Source of the DNA: Clostridia bacterium
GTDB taxonomy: Bacteria; Bacillota; Clostridia; Monoglobales; Firm-18
NCBI GenBank assembly: GCA_017397315.1
Contig: JAFQJA010000017.1
Coordinates: forward strand, 65,804-129,803
Direction of reading: 5' to 3'
DNA length: 64,000 nucleotides
Shown here: in pieces, positions 16,144-25,944 of the stretch
How the letters are laid out: each line of letters opens with the position of its first letter
Position numbering within the stretch: the first letter of the stretch is position 1
Notes under the pieces: generated by a model
What the model was told of the DNA's origin: nothing
The model's database searches: none
The model's input: the letters and a program-made list of their open reading frames with translations, nothing else
Position numbers and translations under genes: made by a program

Positions 16144-17022
16144 TCATATTAATTCAGTCTTTGCAATATTTACATCGATTTTTAACTGACTTTTTAAATG
16201 GTCAGTACAGTCAAACTTTACAATATTTCTTATTCTCCTCACAAATGCAACTTCAATTTCTTTTCCATATGCATTGCCCGAGTAATCTATTATATGTGTT
16301 TCTACCCTGTCAACCCCGCCTTTTATAGTGGGTTTTCCGCCTACATTGGTAACAGATTTGAATTTTGTTCCGTCAACAGTTGTATATGTAAGATATACAC
16401 CGCTTTTTACAATAATACTGTCAGGCACAATGTTGGCGGTAGGAAATCCTAAAGTTATTCCTATTCCGTCTCCTTTTTCAACTGTTCCTGTTACAAAATA
16501 ATCTCTTCCAAGCATTTCTCTTGCAGATTTAAAATCATTTTGGGAAATTTTTTCGCGTATTAAAGAACTGCTCACAACTTCGCCATTATATTTAACTGCA
16601 TCAACAATGTCAAAGTCAATATTGTTATTTTTGCAAAAAGCAATAATATCCGCAGTACTTCCTTTTCTGTCTTTGCCAAATTTAAAATTAAATCCCACGC
16701 AAATGTATCTGCAGTTTTTAAGATACTTTTCCAAAAACTGTGCCGGTTCAAGATTTTTTAAATTACTGTCAAAGCGTTTTATAAATAAAACATCTGCACC
16801 CATAAATTCAAAAATGCGTTGCCGTTCTTTGTTTGTAGTAATTAATTTAATGTCTTTCGGATTAGCATCAAATGTAAATACACAAGACTTAATTCCATTT
16901 GTTTTTGCGTATTTAACAGCATTTTTTATAAGTACTTCGTGTGCAATATGAACACCGTCAAAAGCACCCAGCGACACCGCGGTGTTGTTTAACAAATCAA
17001 TATCGCAATTTGTAATTTTCAT
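16144..17022 (-). CDS. ribF: Bifunctional riboflavin kinase / FAD synthetase
   Basis: RibF converts riboflavin to FMN and FAD. The 292-residue protein has the N-terminal nucleotidyltransferase domain (LGAFDGVHIAHE, HxxH-type) with the SSSLIREKI motif near 155, and a C-terminal flavokinase domain (GDGIGITLGFPTANI, GVYLTYTTVDG, NVGGKPTIKGG). ATG 17022 follows AGGTG at good spacing. The stop of truB lies 9 bases upstream. The truB-ribF pairing is standard in Firmicutes. Confidence 0.95.
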   Translation of the reverse strand: MKITNCDIDLLNNTAVSLGAFDGVHIAHEVLIKNAVKYAKTNGIKSCVFTFDANPKDIKLITTNKERQRIFEFMGADVLFIKRFDSNLKNLEPAQFLEKYLKNCRYICVGFNFKFGKDRKGSTADIIAFCKNNNIDFDIVDAVKYNGEVVSSSLIREKISQNDFKSAREMLGRDYFVTGTVEKGDGIGITLGFPTANIVPDSIIVKSGVYLTYTTVDGTKFKSVTNVGGKPTIKGGVDRVETHIIDYSGNAYGKEIEVAFVRRIRNIVKFDCTDHLKSQLKIDVNIAKTELI

Positions 17023-17031
17023 TAATATCAC

Positions 17032-17892
17032 CTAACCGAAAAAACACTTTATCATTTTCAAAAAACCATTTTCTTCTTTTGAAACACAAAGAAATTTACC
17101 GCTGTCATCATACACCCTGTACATTTTGTCCTTTTGTAAACCGCTAAAGGTAACAGGGTTACCGTTTAATACCTTTTTTAATATTTCACCATATACCGTA
17201 ACTTTGTCATAGTCGAACATCTTTTCAACAGGTATTAAGTACTTTTCCACACCATCTTTTTCTAAAGTTTCAAGTGTAACTGCATCAGTTATTGTAAACC
17301 CTGCACTCTCCGTCCTTATAAGGCTTGCCATACAGGCACCAACGCCCAGTTTTTCACCAATATCGTGGCACAATGTTCTTATATAAGTTCCCTTGGAACA
17401 CAAAATGTCCAGGCTAACATCATTACCGTCGATCTCTAAAATTTCAATATTATATACGGTTATTTTTCTTGGTTCTCTTTCTATTTCAATACCTTTTCTG
17501 CCTAATTCGTATAACTTTTTACCGTTTACTTTTATTGCAGAAAACATAGGCGGTATCTGAAAAATATCGCCTGTAAACTGTGGTAAAACATTTTTAATGT
17601 CGTCTTTTGTTACATTTGGTATTGTTTCACAAAGAACATTCCCCGAAATATCCTGAGTATCGGTAACCACTCCAAGACGCATAACGGCCGTGTATCTTTT
17701 GTCGGTAACAGTAAGCATATCGGATAACTTAGTGCCGTTCCCGATGCAAACAGGCAAAACACCTTGTGCATCAGGATCCAATGTACCGGTATGACCTACT
17801 TTTTTTATTCCCGTAATACGCCTTACTCTGTATATAACATCGTGCGAGGTCATACCGGGCGGTTTTAATATATTGATAATTCCGTTTAACAT
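17032..17892 (-). CDS. truB: tRNA pseudouridine(55) synthase
   Basis: TruB makes pseudouridine 55 in the T loop of tRNAs. The 286-residue protein opens with GIINILKPPGMTSHDVI and has the catalytic motif GHTGTLDPDAQGVLPV (Asp near residue 38), and the later motifs FSAIKVNGKKLYELGRKG and CSKGTYIRTLCHDIG. It overlaps the DHH phosphoesterase gene by seven bases. Confidence 0.96.
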   Translation of the reverse strand: MLNGIINILKPPGMTSHDVIYRVRRITGIKKVGHTGTLDPDAQGVLPVCIGNGTKLSDMLTVTDKRYTAVMRLGVVTDTQDISGNVLCETIPNVTKDDIKNVLPQFTGDIFQIPPMFSAIKVNGKKLYELGRKGIEIEREPRKITVYNIEILEIDGNDVSLDILCSKGTYIRTLCHDIGEKLGVGACMASLIRTESAGFTITDAVTLETLEKDGVEKYLIPVEKMFDYDKVTVYGEILKKVLNGNPVTFSGLQKDKMYRVYDDSGKFLCVSKEENGFLKMIKCFFG

Positions 17893-18824
17893 ATTACCGC
17901 CATCGCCTCATCATACATAATTTTTTTTGCTTTTTTAACCGGCATATTCAATGTGCAACCGCTTGCCCTCTCGTGCCCGCCACCACCGTATTTTTTTGCT
18001 ATAACAGAAACATCAGGGCCGCTTGAACGCATACTTACTTTAACACCGCCATCAACTTCTTTAAAATAAAAGGCTATTTTAACTGTGTCAATGCTTCTTG
18101 GGTAGTTAACAATTCCGCCCAATTCCGAATCTGTTGCCTTGTATTTGTTTATCACTTTTTTAGTAACAGTTACAGACGCGATTTTGCCGTCTGCTAACAC
18201 TTCAAGCGTTGAAAGAGCCTCTTTTGCAAGTAACAACTCTTTTTGAGAGTTGGTATCAAATATAAATGCGTTAATATAAGAAAAATCAAAATTAAAGCCT
18301 ATCAGTTTCCCTGCAATTTCGTGAGTTCTTAAGGTAGTATTCGAATATGAAAACCGTCCCGAATCAGAAGATATGGCGATATATAAATTTTGTGCAATGT
18401 CATCATCAATATCGACTTGTAAATACTCTAGCAAACAATATATTATTTCACCAGTCGCTGAGGATTTTGCATCAATATAATTAAACATCGCAAAGCCGTC
18501 ATTCGTGCCGTGATGGTCTATGTTTACCGTTTTTTCGCACGACTTGAAAATATCACATCTGCTTTGTAGTCTGTCTATATCTCCACAGTCAACTGCAATT
18601 ACCAAATCGGGAGTTGATACAGTAGAAACCGCATCTTTGATTATTGTGAAAAACTTTGCATCCTTGTCTTTTTCTTCAACAATAACCTCTGCATTTTTGC
18701 CCATTTTCAACAAACCCAGTTTAAGTGCATAAGATGAGCCAAGGCAGTCTCCGTCAACGCTTTTGTGCGGTAAAATTATAATATTGTTGCTCGTTTTTAT
18801 TGCGTTCGCAATATCTGTAAACAT
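17886..18824 (-). CDS. nrnA: DHH-family phosphoesterase (NrnA-type nanoRNase / pAp phosphatase)
   Basis: This 312-residue protein has the DHH domain motifs HKSVDGDCLGSSYAL (residues 19-33), AVDCGD and the DHH signature NIDHHGTND near residue 105, followed by a DHHA1 domain ending in GGGGHERASGC. Family members degrade 2-5 nt RNA fragments and dephosphorylate pAp. The gene is fixed between rbfA and truB in Firmicutes, matching its role in RNA turnover. It starts four bases after rbfA ends. Confidence 0.92.
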   Translation of the reverse strand: MFTDIANAIKTSNNIIILPHKSVDGDCLGSSYALKLGLLKMGKNAEVIVEEKDKDAKFFTIIKDAVSTVSTPDLVIAVDCGDIDRLQSRCDIFKSCEKTVNIDHHGTNDGFAMFNYIDAKSSATGEIIYCLLEYLQVDIDDDIAQNLYIAISSDSGRFSYSNTTLRTHEIAGKLIGFNFDFSYINAFIFDTNSQKELLLAKEALSTLEVLADGKIASVTVTKKVINKYKATDSELGGIVNYPRSIDTVKIAFYFKEVDGGVKVSMRSSGPDVSVIAKKYGGGGHERASGCTLNMPVKKAKKIMYDEAMAVIC

Positions 18825-18828
18825 AATA

Positions 18829-19164
18829 TCATAGTCCTTTTAAAATTTCATTTATATGTGCACCGTACTCAATAGAATGGTCGAGATTAAAGGTAACTTC
18901 AGGTGAAATCCGAAGTTTTAGTCTTGAACCAAGTTCTCGTCTCACAAAACCCGATGCACTGTTAAGTCCTGCAATAGCATCATTTTGTACCTTTTCATCA
19001 CCTAAAACGCTTACAAATACAACGCATTTGCTTAAATCTTTGGAAACATCTGTTGCCACAACACTTACAAGCCCTTTTTTCACTCTCGGGTCTTTTAGTT
19101 CTCTAATTAACTGACTTATTTCCTTTTTGGTTTCTTCATTAATTCTGTTAATTCTGTTTGACAT
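18829..19164 (-). CDS. rbfA: Ribosome-binding factor A
   Basis: RbfA (111 residues) is a KH-like 30S maturation factor needed for 16S rRNA 5'-end processing and cold growth. Visible markers are SNRINRINEETKKEISQLI, DPRVKKGLVSVVATDVSKDLS and LGSRLKLRISPEVTFNLDHS. It follows infB after nine bases, the standard order. Confidence 0.96.
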   Translation of the reverse strand: MSNRINRINEETKKEISQLIRELKDPRVKKGLVSVVATDVSKDLSKCVVFVSVLGDEKVQNDAIAGLNSASGFVRRELGSRLKLRISPEVTFNLDHSIEYGAHINEILKGL

Positions 19165-19173
19165 AAATTACTC

Positions 19174-21408
19174 CTATCTTGGTACTTCCTCCATTATAAA
19201 GCATTCAATAACATCGCCCTCTTTAATGTCATTGTATCGCTCAACACCCAGACCGCATTCGTAACCTGTTGAAACTTCTTTAACATCATCTTTAAATCTT
19301 TTTAACGAGTTAAGCATACCTTCGTGAACAACAATACCGTCTCTAACAATTCGTACTTCGCTGTTACGCTGAATTTTTCCGTCAGTTACATAACAACCCG
19401 CTATAGTACCAACGCCTGAAACTTTGAATGTCTGTCTGATTTCCGCGTGTCCTAATACATTTTCGCGATAGGTAGGCTCAAGCATACCTTTCATAGCTGC
19501 TTCTATTTCTTCAATAGCCTGATAAATAATTCGGTAAAGTCTGATTTCAACATTTTTAAGTGCAGCAGAATCCATTGTCGCTGCAGATGGTCGTACATTA
19601 AAGCCTACAATGATTGCATTTGAAGCAGACGCAAGCATAATGTCAGACTCGTTTACTGTACCAACTGCACCGTGAATTACATTAATTCTTACCTCGTCAT
19701 TTGAAAGTTTAACAAGTGATTGAGTAACCGCCTCAACAGAACCTTGTACATCCGCTTTTACAATAATGTTAAGGTCTTTAATCTGACCTTGCTCAATCTG
19801 GTCAAACAATGCATCAAGAGAGATAACCTGCTGTGTCGACTTGTTGTATTCTTCTTTAATCTTCTGTTTTCTGTTTTCGACAACCTCACGCGCCTTACGC
19901 TCGTCAGTAACAACATAGAACAAATCTCCGCCTTCAGGAGTTTCACTTAAACCGATAAGTTCAACAGGAACACAAGGTCCAGCAGTTTTAACTTTTTTGC
20001 CCTTGTCATCTGTCATCGCTCTTACTTTACCTACTGCAGTACCCGCAACAACTACATCACCTGTTTTAAGTGTACCGTTTTGGACCAATACTGTAGCAAC
20101 AGGGCCTCTTCCCTTATCAAGTTTTGCTTCAATAACAGTACCTTTTGCAAGTCTGTTGGGGTTTGCTTTTAATTCTTTCATATCCGCAACCAAAAGCACC
20201 ATTTCAAGCAAGGTATCAACATTCTCGCCTTTTAGTGCCGAAATAGGTACACAAATAGTGTCTCCACCCCATTCTTCAGGCACAAGACCGTGTTCTGTTA
20301 GTTGTTGTTTTACCAAATCAGGATTAGCCGTATCTTTATCAATTTTATTAATAGCAACTATAATATTAATATTTGCCGCTTTCGCGTGATTTATAGCCTC
20401 AATTGTCTGTGGCATAATACCGTCATCTGCTGCAACCACCAAAATTGCAACATCTGTAACCTGTGCTCCCCTTGCTCTCATAGAAGTAAACGCTTCATGT
20501 CCGGGTGTGTCAAGAAAAGTAATATCTCTGTCGTTTATTCTTACTCTGTAAGCACCGATATGCTGAGTAATACCGCCTGCTTCAGTATCAATTACATTTG
20601 TTTTTCTGATACTGTCAAGAAGCTTGGTTTTACCATGGTCAACATGACCCATAACAACAACAACAGGTGAACGGTCAACCAAATCTTCTTCCTTATCCTC
20701 TACATCATTAAATAATATATCTTCTTCTGTAATTATGACCTCTTTTTCGACTTCAGCGTTAAATTCAGTCGCAATTAACGCCGCGGTATCAAAATCAATG
20801 GTCTGACTTACAGACGCCATTACGCCAATCATCATAAGGCACTTAACAACTTCAGCAGCAGGTCTGCCAAGTTTTTCGGCAAAGTCGCCTACAGAAATTT
20901 CATCTCCGATTGCAACCGTGATCTTTTCAGCCTTTTGTTTTTTCTCTTTGTTTAATTTGATTTCTTCTTTGTCAAATTTTTCGTTTTTCTTTCCCTTTTT
21001 GATTTTTTGTTTTCCGCCTGCTAGGTTGTCTCCCTTTATATTGTCAGGTACAAGTTCCTCAATTTTTTCAGTGTCGTATTTGTCAAGGTCAACATTTGAC
21101 TTTCTTGTATCAACATAATGTTTTTCTTTTTTGCTGATTGTTGTTTCCGTCTCTTTCGAAACAGTAACTTCTTCCTTTTTCTTTTCTTTTTTTGGCTTTT
21201 CTTCAAGTTTTTTCAGTATGAAATCAAATTCTTCAACTTGATATTTTTGAGTAAAGTACTCCAAAATTATATCAAGTTCATTGTTTGAAATTGAACTTGA
21301 GGTGGTTTTGGCTTTGCTACCGAATTTCGTTAACAATTCCATTACCTCATTTTTATCAACATCTAAATCCTTGGCAAATGAACTAATTTTTATTTTTGCT
21401 ACTGCCAT
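19174..21408 (-). CDS. infB: Translation initiation factor IF-2
   Basis: IF-2 is the GTPase that delivers initiator tRNA to the 30S subunit. The 744-residue protein has an N-terminal IF2_N domain (residues 1-60), a lysine/glutamate-rich linker (65-165), a second IF2_N segment (165-220) and the G domain with GHVDHGKT (254-261), DTPGHE (300-305) and NKID. Domains II-IV follow, with [13 protein letters not shown] and the C-terminal [18 protein letters not shown]. The N-terminal region is short compared with that of many Bacilli and Proteobacteria. ATG 21408 follows AAAGGGTGAT. Confidence 0.97.
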   Translation of the reverse strand: MAVAKIKISSFAKDLDVDKNEVMELLTKFGSKAKTTSSSISNNELDIILEYFTQKYQVEEFDFILKKLEEKPKKEKKKEEVTVSKETETTISKKEKHYVDTRKSNVDLDKYDTEKIEELVPDNIKGDNLAGGKQKIKKGKKNEKFDKEEIKLNKEKKQKAEKITVAIGDEISVGDFAEKLGRPAAEVVKCLMMIGVMASVSQTIDFDTAALIATEFNAEVEKEVIITEEDILFNDVEDKEEDLVDRSPVVVVMGHVDHGKTKLLDSIRKTNVIDTEAGGITQHIGAYRVRINDRDITFLDTPGHEAFTSMRARGAQVTDVAILVVAADDGIMPQTIEAINHAKAANINIIVAINKIDKDTANPDLVKQQLTEHGLVPEEWGGDTICVPISALKGENVDTLLEMVLLVADMKELKANPNRLAKGTVIEAKLDKGRGPVATVLVQNGTLKTGDVVVAGTAVGKVRAMTDDKGKKVKTAGPCVPVELIGLSETPEGGDLFYVVTDERKAREVVENRKQKIKEEYNKSTQQVISLDALFDQIEQGQIKDLNIIVKADVQGSVEAVTQSLVKLSNDEVRINVIHGAVGTVNESDIMLASASNAIIVGFNVRPSAATMDSAALKNVEIRLYRIIYQAIEEIEAAMKGMLEPTYRENVLGHAEIRQTFKVSGVGTIAGCYVTDGKIQRNSEVRIVRDGIVVHEGMLNSLKRFKDDVKEVSTGYECGLGVERYNDIKEGDVIECFIMEEVPR

Positions 21409-21423
21409 ATAATCACCCTTTCA

Positions 21424-21732
21424 TCAGTTTGTTATTACAAACTTACAAATCACTTCTGCAAATTTTTCATCATTTACTGAAACACAAGCGGTTAGTTCTC
21501 GTCCTAATGCGTTTCCCAAAACGGACATTGTCCCTGCCCTTAAAAGTTTCACCTTATAGTGTCCGCATTTGTCTGTAACTTTTTTAACAGTTGATGCGGA
21601 AGCATCACAGGCAAGTATTACCAGTTTGCTTTTGTTCCCTCTTACACTTGCTACAACGCTTTCTGTTCCGTCTGACAAAAGCCCGGCTTTTTTCGCAAGT
21701 CCTAAGTATCCTAACACTTTGTTATCTAACAT
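21424..21732 (-). CDS. ylxQ: L7Ae-family RNA-binding protein (YlxQ)
   Basis: This 102-residue protein has the L7Ae/L30e fold pattern: YLGLAKKAGLLSDGTESV, KSKLVILACDAS, YKVKLLRAGTMSVLGNALG. Such proteins bind kink-turns in RNA; the ylxQ gene is fixed between ylxR and infB in Firmicutes. ATG 21732 is chosen because GAGGAGTG is correctly spaced; the frame extends to 21747. It overlaps ylxR by 11 bases. L7Ae-type proteins such as OapC are known partners of OLE RNA, but that partner is a different paralogue, so no link is claimed. Confidence 0.88.
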   Translation of the reverse strand: MLDNKVLGYLGLAKKAGLLSDGTESVVASVRGNKSKLVILACDASASTVKKVTDKCGHYKVKLLRAGTMSVLGNALGRELTACVSVNDEKFAEVICKFVITN

Positions 21733-21997
21733 TACTGCACTCCTCATATATTTCCTCGGGTACTTTTGTTTTAAGCCCTCTTGATAAACCGTTTGTTTTT
21801 TTTAATTTTAAAATGCAGTCCTGTTTGTTGCAAACATATACTCCTCTTCCGCCCGTATTCCTGACTTCAACAGTACCGTCTTTTAATTTTGCAACTCTTA
21901 TAAGTTGTTCCTTGGGCAAAACACTTCTGCATGATATACACATTCTCTGAGGAACATATTTCCCATCTTTAAAGATTTTTTCGTGTTTCAAAATCAA
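21722..21997 (-). CDS. ylxR: YlxR family nucleic acid-binding protein (RnpM)
   Basis: The 91-residue protein has the DUF448 signature PQRMCISCRSVLPKEQLIRV near residues 16-35 and GRGVYVCNKQDCILKLKK. In Bacillus subtilis the homologue binds RNase P RNA and modulates its activity. Translation probably begins at TTG 21997, overlapping the nusA stop in an ATTGA arrangement; TTG 21991 is also possible. Always found between nusA and infB in this group. Confidence 0.9.
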   Translation of the reverse strand: MILKHEKIFKDGKYVPQRMCISCRSVLPKEQLIRVAKLKDGTVEVRNTGGRGVYVCNKQDCILKLKKTNGLSRGLKTKVPEEIYEECSNVR

Positions 21998-23028
21998 TCA
22001 TCTTCTTCGCCTTTAATAATATCTATCTTCCAGCCTGTAAGTTTTGCTGCCAATCTTACATTTTGTCCCTCTTTTCCGATTGCAAGGGATAACTGACTTT
22101 TCGCTACAACCGCTGTGCAGATTTTGTTTTCTTCGTCAACTGTTACACTCTCCACATCAGCAGGCGCAAGTGCTGCCGCAATGTATTCTGCAGGATTTTC
22201 GCTGTACTTAATAATATCAATTTTTTCACCGTTTAATTCATCAACTATGTTTTGAACCCTTGTTCCCTTAGAACCTACGCAAGCACCGATTGGGTCGACA
22301 TTTTCATCAGTTGAATAAACAGCAATTTTTGTTCTTGAACCGGCTTCCCTTGAAATACTTTTAATTGCAACAACTCCTGACTGAATTTCGGGAACTTCAA
22401 GTTCAAACAGTTTTCTTACCAAACCTGAGTGAGTTCTTGAAATAACAATCTGCGGTCCTTTTGTGGTTTTCTGCACTTCAACTACATATACCTTAATTCT
22501 TTGGTTTGGTCTGTAATTGTCTGTTTCAACCTGTTCCTGAGGCATAAGCATTGCTTCCACATTGCCGAAATTAATCATAATGCTCTTTCTTTCCACTCTT
22601 TGAACAATACCTGAAACAATGTTGTTTACCTTGTCTGAAAATTCATTGTAAACCATTGATCTTTCTGCTTCTCTTATACGCTGTGTAACAACCTGACGGG
22701 CTGTTTGTGCGGCAATTCTGCCAAATGTCTGGGGAACCGTCTGTTCCTCAAAAACATCACCCTCTTCAAATTTGGGGTTAATTTTCTTTGCTTCCTTAAC
22801 TGAAATTTCACAATCAGGTACATTTACTTCTGCAACTATATCTTTTCTTATAAAAACATTCATACTACCTGTTTTTCTGTCAATTTCAACTCTTACATTT
22901 TTATTGCTTCCGTAATTCTTTTTGTAAGCAGATACAAGCGCCTGTTCCAACGCTTCAATAAGTACATCTCTGCTTATGCCTTTTTCCTTTTCAAACTGCT
23001 CCAATAATGTAACAAAATCTTCACTCAT
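21994..23028 (-). CDS. nusA: Transcription termination/antitermination factor NusA
   Basis: NusA (344 residues) binds RNA polymerase and nascent RNA. It has the N-terminal polymerase-binding domain (EDFVTLLEQFEKEKGISRDVLIEALE), an S1 domain (SGIVQRVERKSIMINFG), and two KH domains (PIGACVGSKGTRVQNIVDELNGEKIDII; LAIGKEGQNVRLAAKLTGWKIDI). The acidic repeats of the E. coli form are absent, as usual in Firmicutes. ATG 23028 follows GGGAGTGAT; an in-frame GTG at 23040 is part of that site. Confidence 0.96.
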   Translation of the reverse strand: MSEDFVTLLEQFEKEKGISRDVLIEALEQALVSAYKKNYGSNKNVRVEIDRKTGSMNVFIRKDIVAEVNVPDCEISVKEAKKINPKFEEGDVFEEQTVPQTFGRIAAQTARQVVTQRIREAERSMVYNEFSDKVNNIVSGIVQRVERKSIMINFGNVEAMLMPQEQVETDNYRPNQRIKVYVVEVQKTTKGPQIVISRTHSGLVRKLFELEVPEIQSGVVAIKSISREAGSRTKIAVYSTDENVDPIGACVGSKGTRVQNIVDELNGEKIDIIKYSENPAEYIAAALAPADVESVTVDEENKICTAVVAKSQLSLAIGKEGQNVRLAAKLTGWKIDIIKGEEDD

Positions 23029-23046
23029 TTTTTTAATCACTCCCTG

Positions 23047-23502
23047 TTAAAATTTAAAAACAACATTTGCTTTAGCAATGTTTTTTCTTTCAATTTTTAA
23101 TTCTTCTCCATCACGCAATAAAACGACAGTCGTAATATCAGTGCTTAAAAGTTTTCCTGTAACTTCTTTGTCCTGACCTTTTACTAACTTAACTTTTATT
23201 TCTTCACCTGTTGCATCTAAAAAATGTTTGTCAGTTTTAAGCACTCTTTCGATACCAGGAGATGAAACTTCTAAAAAGTAAGCATCAGGTATTAAGTCTT
23301 CGCGGTCTAAGTACTCGCTTAATTCTCTGCTTATTTTTTCGCAGATATCAAGGTCTACTCCCTCTTCGCTCCAAACATAAATACGCAAAAACTTGTGAGG
23401 ACCTTCTTTTACAAATTCAACATCGTAAATACTGTAACCGTAATTTTTTGAAATTAGCTCACCTTGTGTAAAAACAATCTCTTCCGTTTTCGAGTAAGCC
23501 AC
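23047..23502 (-). CDS. rimP: Ribosome maturation factor RimP
   Basis: RimP (151 residues) is required for early 30S assembly. It shows the two-domain pattern with GYSIYDVEFVKEGPHKFLRIYV, GVDLDICEKISRELSEYLD, and SPGIERVLKTDKHF at the centre, then an Sm-like C-terminus. GTG 23502 has an AAGGGAGTG site at good spacing and is preferred over ATG 23520, which has none and directly abuts the leader hairpin. First gene of the nusA-infB operon. Confidence 0.93.
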   Translation of the reverse strand: MAYSKTEEIVFTQGELISKNYGYSIYDVEFVKEGPHKFLRIYVWSEEGVDLDICEKISRELSEYLDREDLIPDAYFLEVSSPGIERVLKTDKHFLDATGEEIKVKLVKGQDKEVTGKLLSTDITTVVLLRDGEELKIERKNIAKANVVFKF

Positions 23503-23524
23503 AGTTTTCACTCCCTTCATAAAA

Positions 23525-23551
23525 CAAAGAGTGGGTAAAACCCACTCTTTG
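23525..23551 (-). promoter_or_regulatory. Leader hairpin between rimP promoter and rimP start (attenuator-like) and probable iorB terminator
   Basis: A perfect 12-bp stem (CAAAGAGTGGGT / ACCCACTCTTTG) with a three-base loop is followed on the minus strand by TTTT. It lies downstream of the rimP promoter and about 23 bases upstream of the rimP start, so it is in the 5' leader. It can also end transcripts coming from iorB. Similar GTGGG hairpins ahead of rimP are, from memory, common in Firmicutes. Whether it terminates or controls translation is not known. Confidence 0.7.
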
Positions 23552-23574
23552 CAAAAACCTTATAATGTAAAGAT

Positions 23575-23603
23575 ATTATACCACAAAAACTTTAAATAAT
23601 CAA
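23575..23603 (-). promoter_or_regulatory. Sigma-A promoter for the rimP-nusA-infB operon
   Basis: TTGATT (23603-23598), 17-base spacer, TATAAT (23580-23575) on the minus strand, with an expected start near 23568, about 65 bases upstream of rimP. Confidence 0.78.
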
Positions 23604-23630
23604 GTCTTTTTTAAAAAAACTTTAAATTAT

Positions 23631-24203
23631 TTACTTACAGTTGTACCCAAGTTCAAAAGCAGATACATTTACTTCATAAAACTTTTCGGGTACTGTTTCT
23701 TTTATAACATCAAGCCACACCTGTTTGTCGATATTCATTTTTGACGCCAACACGCCAATTAATGCAACATTAACCGCCTTTACATTTCCTGCCTCTAATG
23801 CAAGTTTTGTTGCATCAACAGAAATCATCGAAACACCTTTTTTCTCGATTTTGCCTAGTATGTTTTCGGGATATTGTTCTGCACCTATTATAACAGGCAT
23901 CGGGTCAATCTGCTGTGTATTAACAATCAGTTTACCGTCATTTTTAAGGTAATCGAGGTATCTGTATGCCTCAAGCTGTTCAAAAGCAAGAATAATGTCT
24001 GCACCACCTTTGTCAATAATTGGCGCATATACTTTTTCGCCGTAACGAACATAAGTTACAACGCTTCCGCCTCTTTGGCTCATACCGTGAACTTCTGAAA
24101 CTTTAACATCAAAACCCTGTTTTATGGCAACATTACCTAAAATTCTGCTGGCAAGAAGTGTGCCCTGACCGCCAACACCTACAATCATAATACTTTTATT
24201 CAT
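23631..24203 (-). CDS. iorB: Indolepyruvate ferredoxin oxidoreductase, beta subunit
   Basis: The 190-residue gamma-type domain of a 2-oxoacid:ferredoxin oxidoreductase has the diagnostic IMIVGVGGQGTLLASRIL start, EVHGMSQRGGSVVTYVRYG, and PVIIGAEQYPENI. With IorA it oxidises aryl pyruvates (from Trp, Phe, Tyr) to aryl-acetyl-CoA with reduction of ferredoxin. ATG 24203 follows GGAGGTGG; the frame extends to 24224 inside iorA. It overlaps iorA by eight bases and is the last gene of the long ylxM-to-iorB run. Confidence 0.93.
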   Translation of the reverse strand: MNKSIMIVGVGGQGTLLASRILGNVAIKQGFDVKVSEVHGMSQRGGSVVTYVRYGEKVYAPIIDKGGADIILAFEQLEAYRYLDYLKNDGKLIVNTQQIDPMPVIIGAEQYPENILGKIEKKGVSMISVDATKLALEAGNVKAVNVALIGVLASKMNIDKQVWLDVIKETVPEKFYEVNVSAFELGYNCK

Positions 24204-25932
24204 TGTTGCCACCTCCAATTGCACCTAATTTACACATTTTAGTACACAAACCGCAACCATTACACTGTGTTTTGTCAATTTCAACTTTTCCGTCTTTCAA
24301 TGAAATTGCAGGACAGCCTATTTTCATACATTGTTTGCAGTTTACGCACTTTTCTTTGTCAATGGTAAGCGGGCCGGGGAATTTAACTCCCTTTAAAAGT
24401 GCACAAGGGCGTCTTGAAATTATAACCGAAGGTTCTTCTTTAACAACTTCTGCCTTAACGACTTTTTCAAAGTTTAAAACATCAAAGGGATCAGCAACTA
24501 CCACATTTTCTATACCTACAGCCTGGCAAAGTTTAACCAAATCAACCTGACTTGTTACTTCTTTTTTAATTGTATATCCTGTTGTTGGATTATCCTGATG
24601 ACCTGTCATGCCGGTTATTGAATTATCAAGAATAATAACAGTGCTTACTCCTTTGTTGTAAACAATATCAACTATTCCTGTTATACCGCTGTGCATAAAT
24701 GTTGAGTCGCCGATAATTGCAACAGTTTTATTTTTAAATTCCTTATTACCTGTTTTTTCAATGCCATGTGCCATACCGATACTTGCACCCATACATACAC
24801 AAAAATCAATACTCTGAAGCGGTGCTAGTGCACCTAATGTGTAACAACCAATATCACCGCATACTGACATACCAAGTTTTTTAAGAACATAGAACATACC
24901 TCTGTGAGGGCAACCGGGGCACATAACAGGAGGCCTTACAGGCACCTGTTCGTCAATAGTAAATGTATTTACATCTTTGCCGTCAATCGCCTTTTTAATG
25001 AAGTTTGTGCTGTATTCGCCAAGTAAACTGAATGTGTCTTTCCCAATTACATCTATGCCTAAAATTTTGCAGTGGTTTTCAATAACAGGGTCTAATTCTT
25101 CTATAACATAAACCTTGTCAACTTTACTCGCAAAATCTTTAATAAGTTTTTCAGGCATAGGATAAACCATACCAAGTTTTAAGAAAGAAGCATTTGGAAA
25201 CGCTTCTTTTGCATACTGATAGCAAATACCGGAAGATATAATACCGATTTTTGTATCATTCATCTCAACAGTATTCAATGAACAATTTTCTGCATATTCC
25301 GACATATCTTTCAAACGCTGTTCAACATAAATATGGCGTTTCTTAGCCATAGCAGGCATCATAACTGTCTTCATCGGGTTCTTCTCGTACGCCTTAAATT
25401 CCACTTCTTCTCTGTCGCAAATCTCAACAAGACTTTGAGAATGTGCAACTCTTGTTGTAAGTCTTAAAATGATGGGAGTATCAAACTTTTCACTTAAATC
25501 ATAAGCAAGTTTTATGTACTCTTTACACTCTCCGCTGTCTGATGGTTCAACAACTGGAATTTTGGCAGCCATAGCAAGCATTCTGGTATCTTGCTCGTTT
25601 TGTGAACTGTGCATACCGGGGTCATCAGCAATACAAACAACCAGACCGCCGTTAACACCTGTATATGACGCAGTAAAAAGCGGGTCTGCCGCCACATTAA
25701 ATCCTACATGTTTCATACAAGTCGCAGCACGGCTTCCGCCAAATGACGCACCTATTGCAACTTCTGCGGCAACTTTTTCATTTGGTGCCCATTCTGAATA
25801 AATTTCATCATATTTTGCAATGTTTTCTGTAATTTCAGTACTTGGTGTACCCGGATAAGAAGCAACAACTTTTACGCCTGCTTCATATATACCACGAGCA
25901 ACTGCCTCGTTACCAAGCAAAAGTTTTTTCAT
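24196..25932 (-). CDS. iorA: Indolepyruvate ferredoxin oxidoreductase, alpha subunit
   Basis: This 578-residue subunit contains the pyrimidine-binding domain (ASYPGTPSTEI, residues 24-34), the TPP-binding domain (CPGCPHRGMFY, GDIGCYTLG, GDSTFMHSGITG) and, in the last 55 residues, two 4Fe-4S motifs CVNCKQCMKIGCP and CNGCGLCTKMCK for electron transfer to ferredoxin. It catalyses decarboxylating oxidation of aromatic 2-oxoacids. It follows the acyl-CoA ligase gene after 12 bases with a strong GGAGG site. Confidence 0.95.
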   Translation of the reverse strand: MKKLLLGNEAVARGIYEAGVKVVASYPGTPSTEITENIAKYDEIYSEWAPNEKVAAEVAIGASFGGSRAATCMKHVGFNVAADPLFTASYTGVNGGLVVCIADDPGMHSSQNEQDTRMLAMAAKIPVVEPSDSGECKEYIKLAYDLSEKFDTPIILRLTTRVAHSQSLVEICDREEVEFKAYEKNPMKTVMMPAMAKKRHIYVEQRLKDMSEYAENCSLNTVEMNDTKIGIISSGICYQYAKEAFPNASFLKLGMVYPMPEKLIKDFASKVDKVYVIEELDPVIENHCKILGIDVIGKDTFSLLGEYSTNFIKKAIDGKDVNTFTIDEQVPVRPPVMCPGCPHRGMFYVLKKLGMSVCGDIGCYTLGALAPLQSIDFCVCMGASIGMAHGIEKTGNKEFKNKTVAIIGDSTFMHSGITGIVDIVYNKGVSTVIILDNSITGMTGHQDNPTTGYTIKKEVTSQVDLVKLCQAVGIENVVVADPFDVLNFEKVVKAEVVKEEPSVIISRRPCALLKGVKFPGPLTIDKEKCVNCKQCMKIGCPAISLKDGKVEIDKTQCNGCGLCTKMCKLGAIGGGNNE

Positions 25933-25944
25933 AAAACCTACCTC

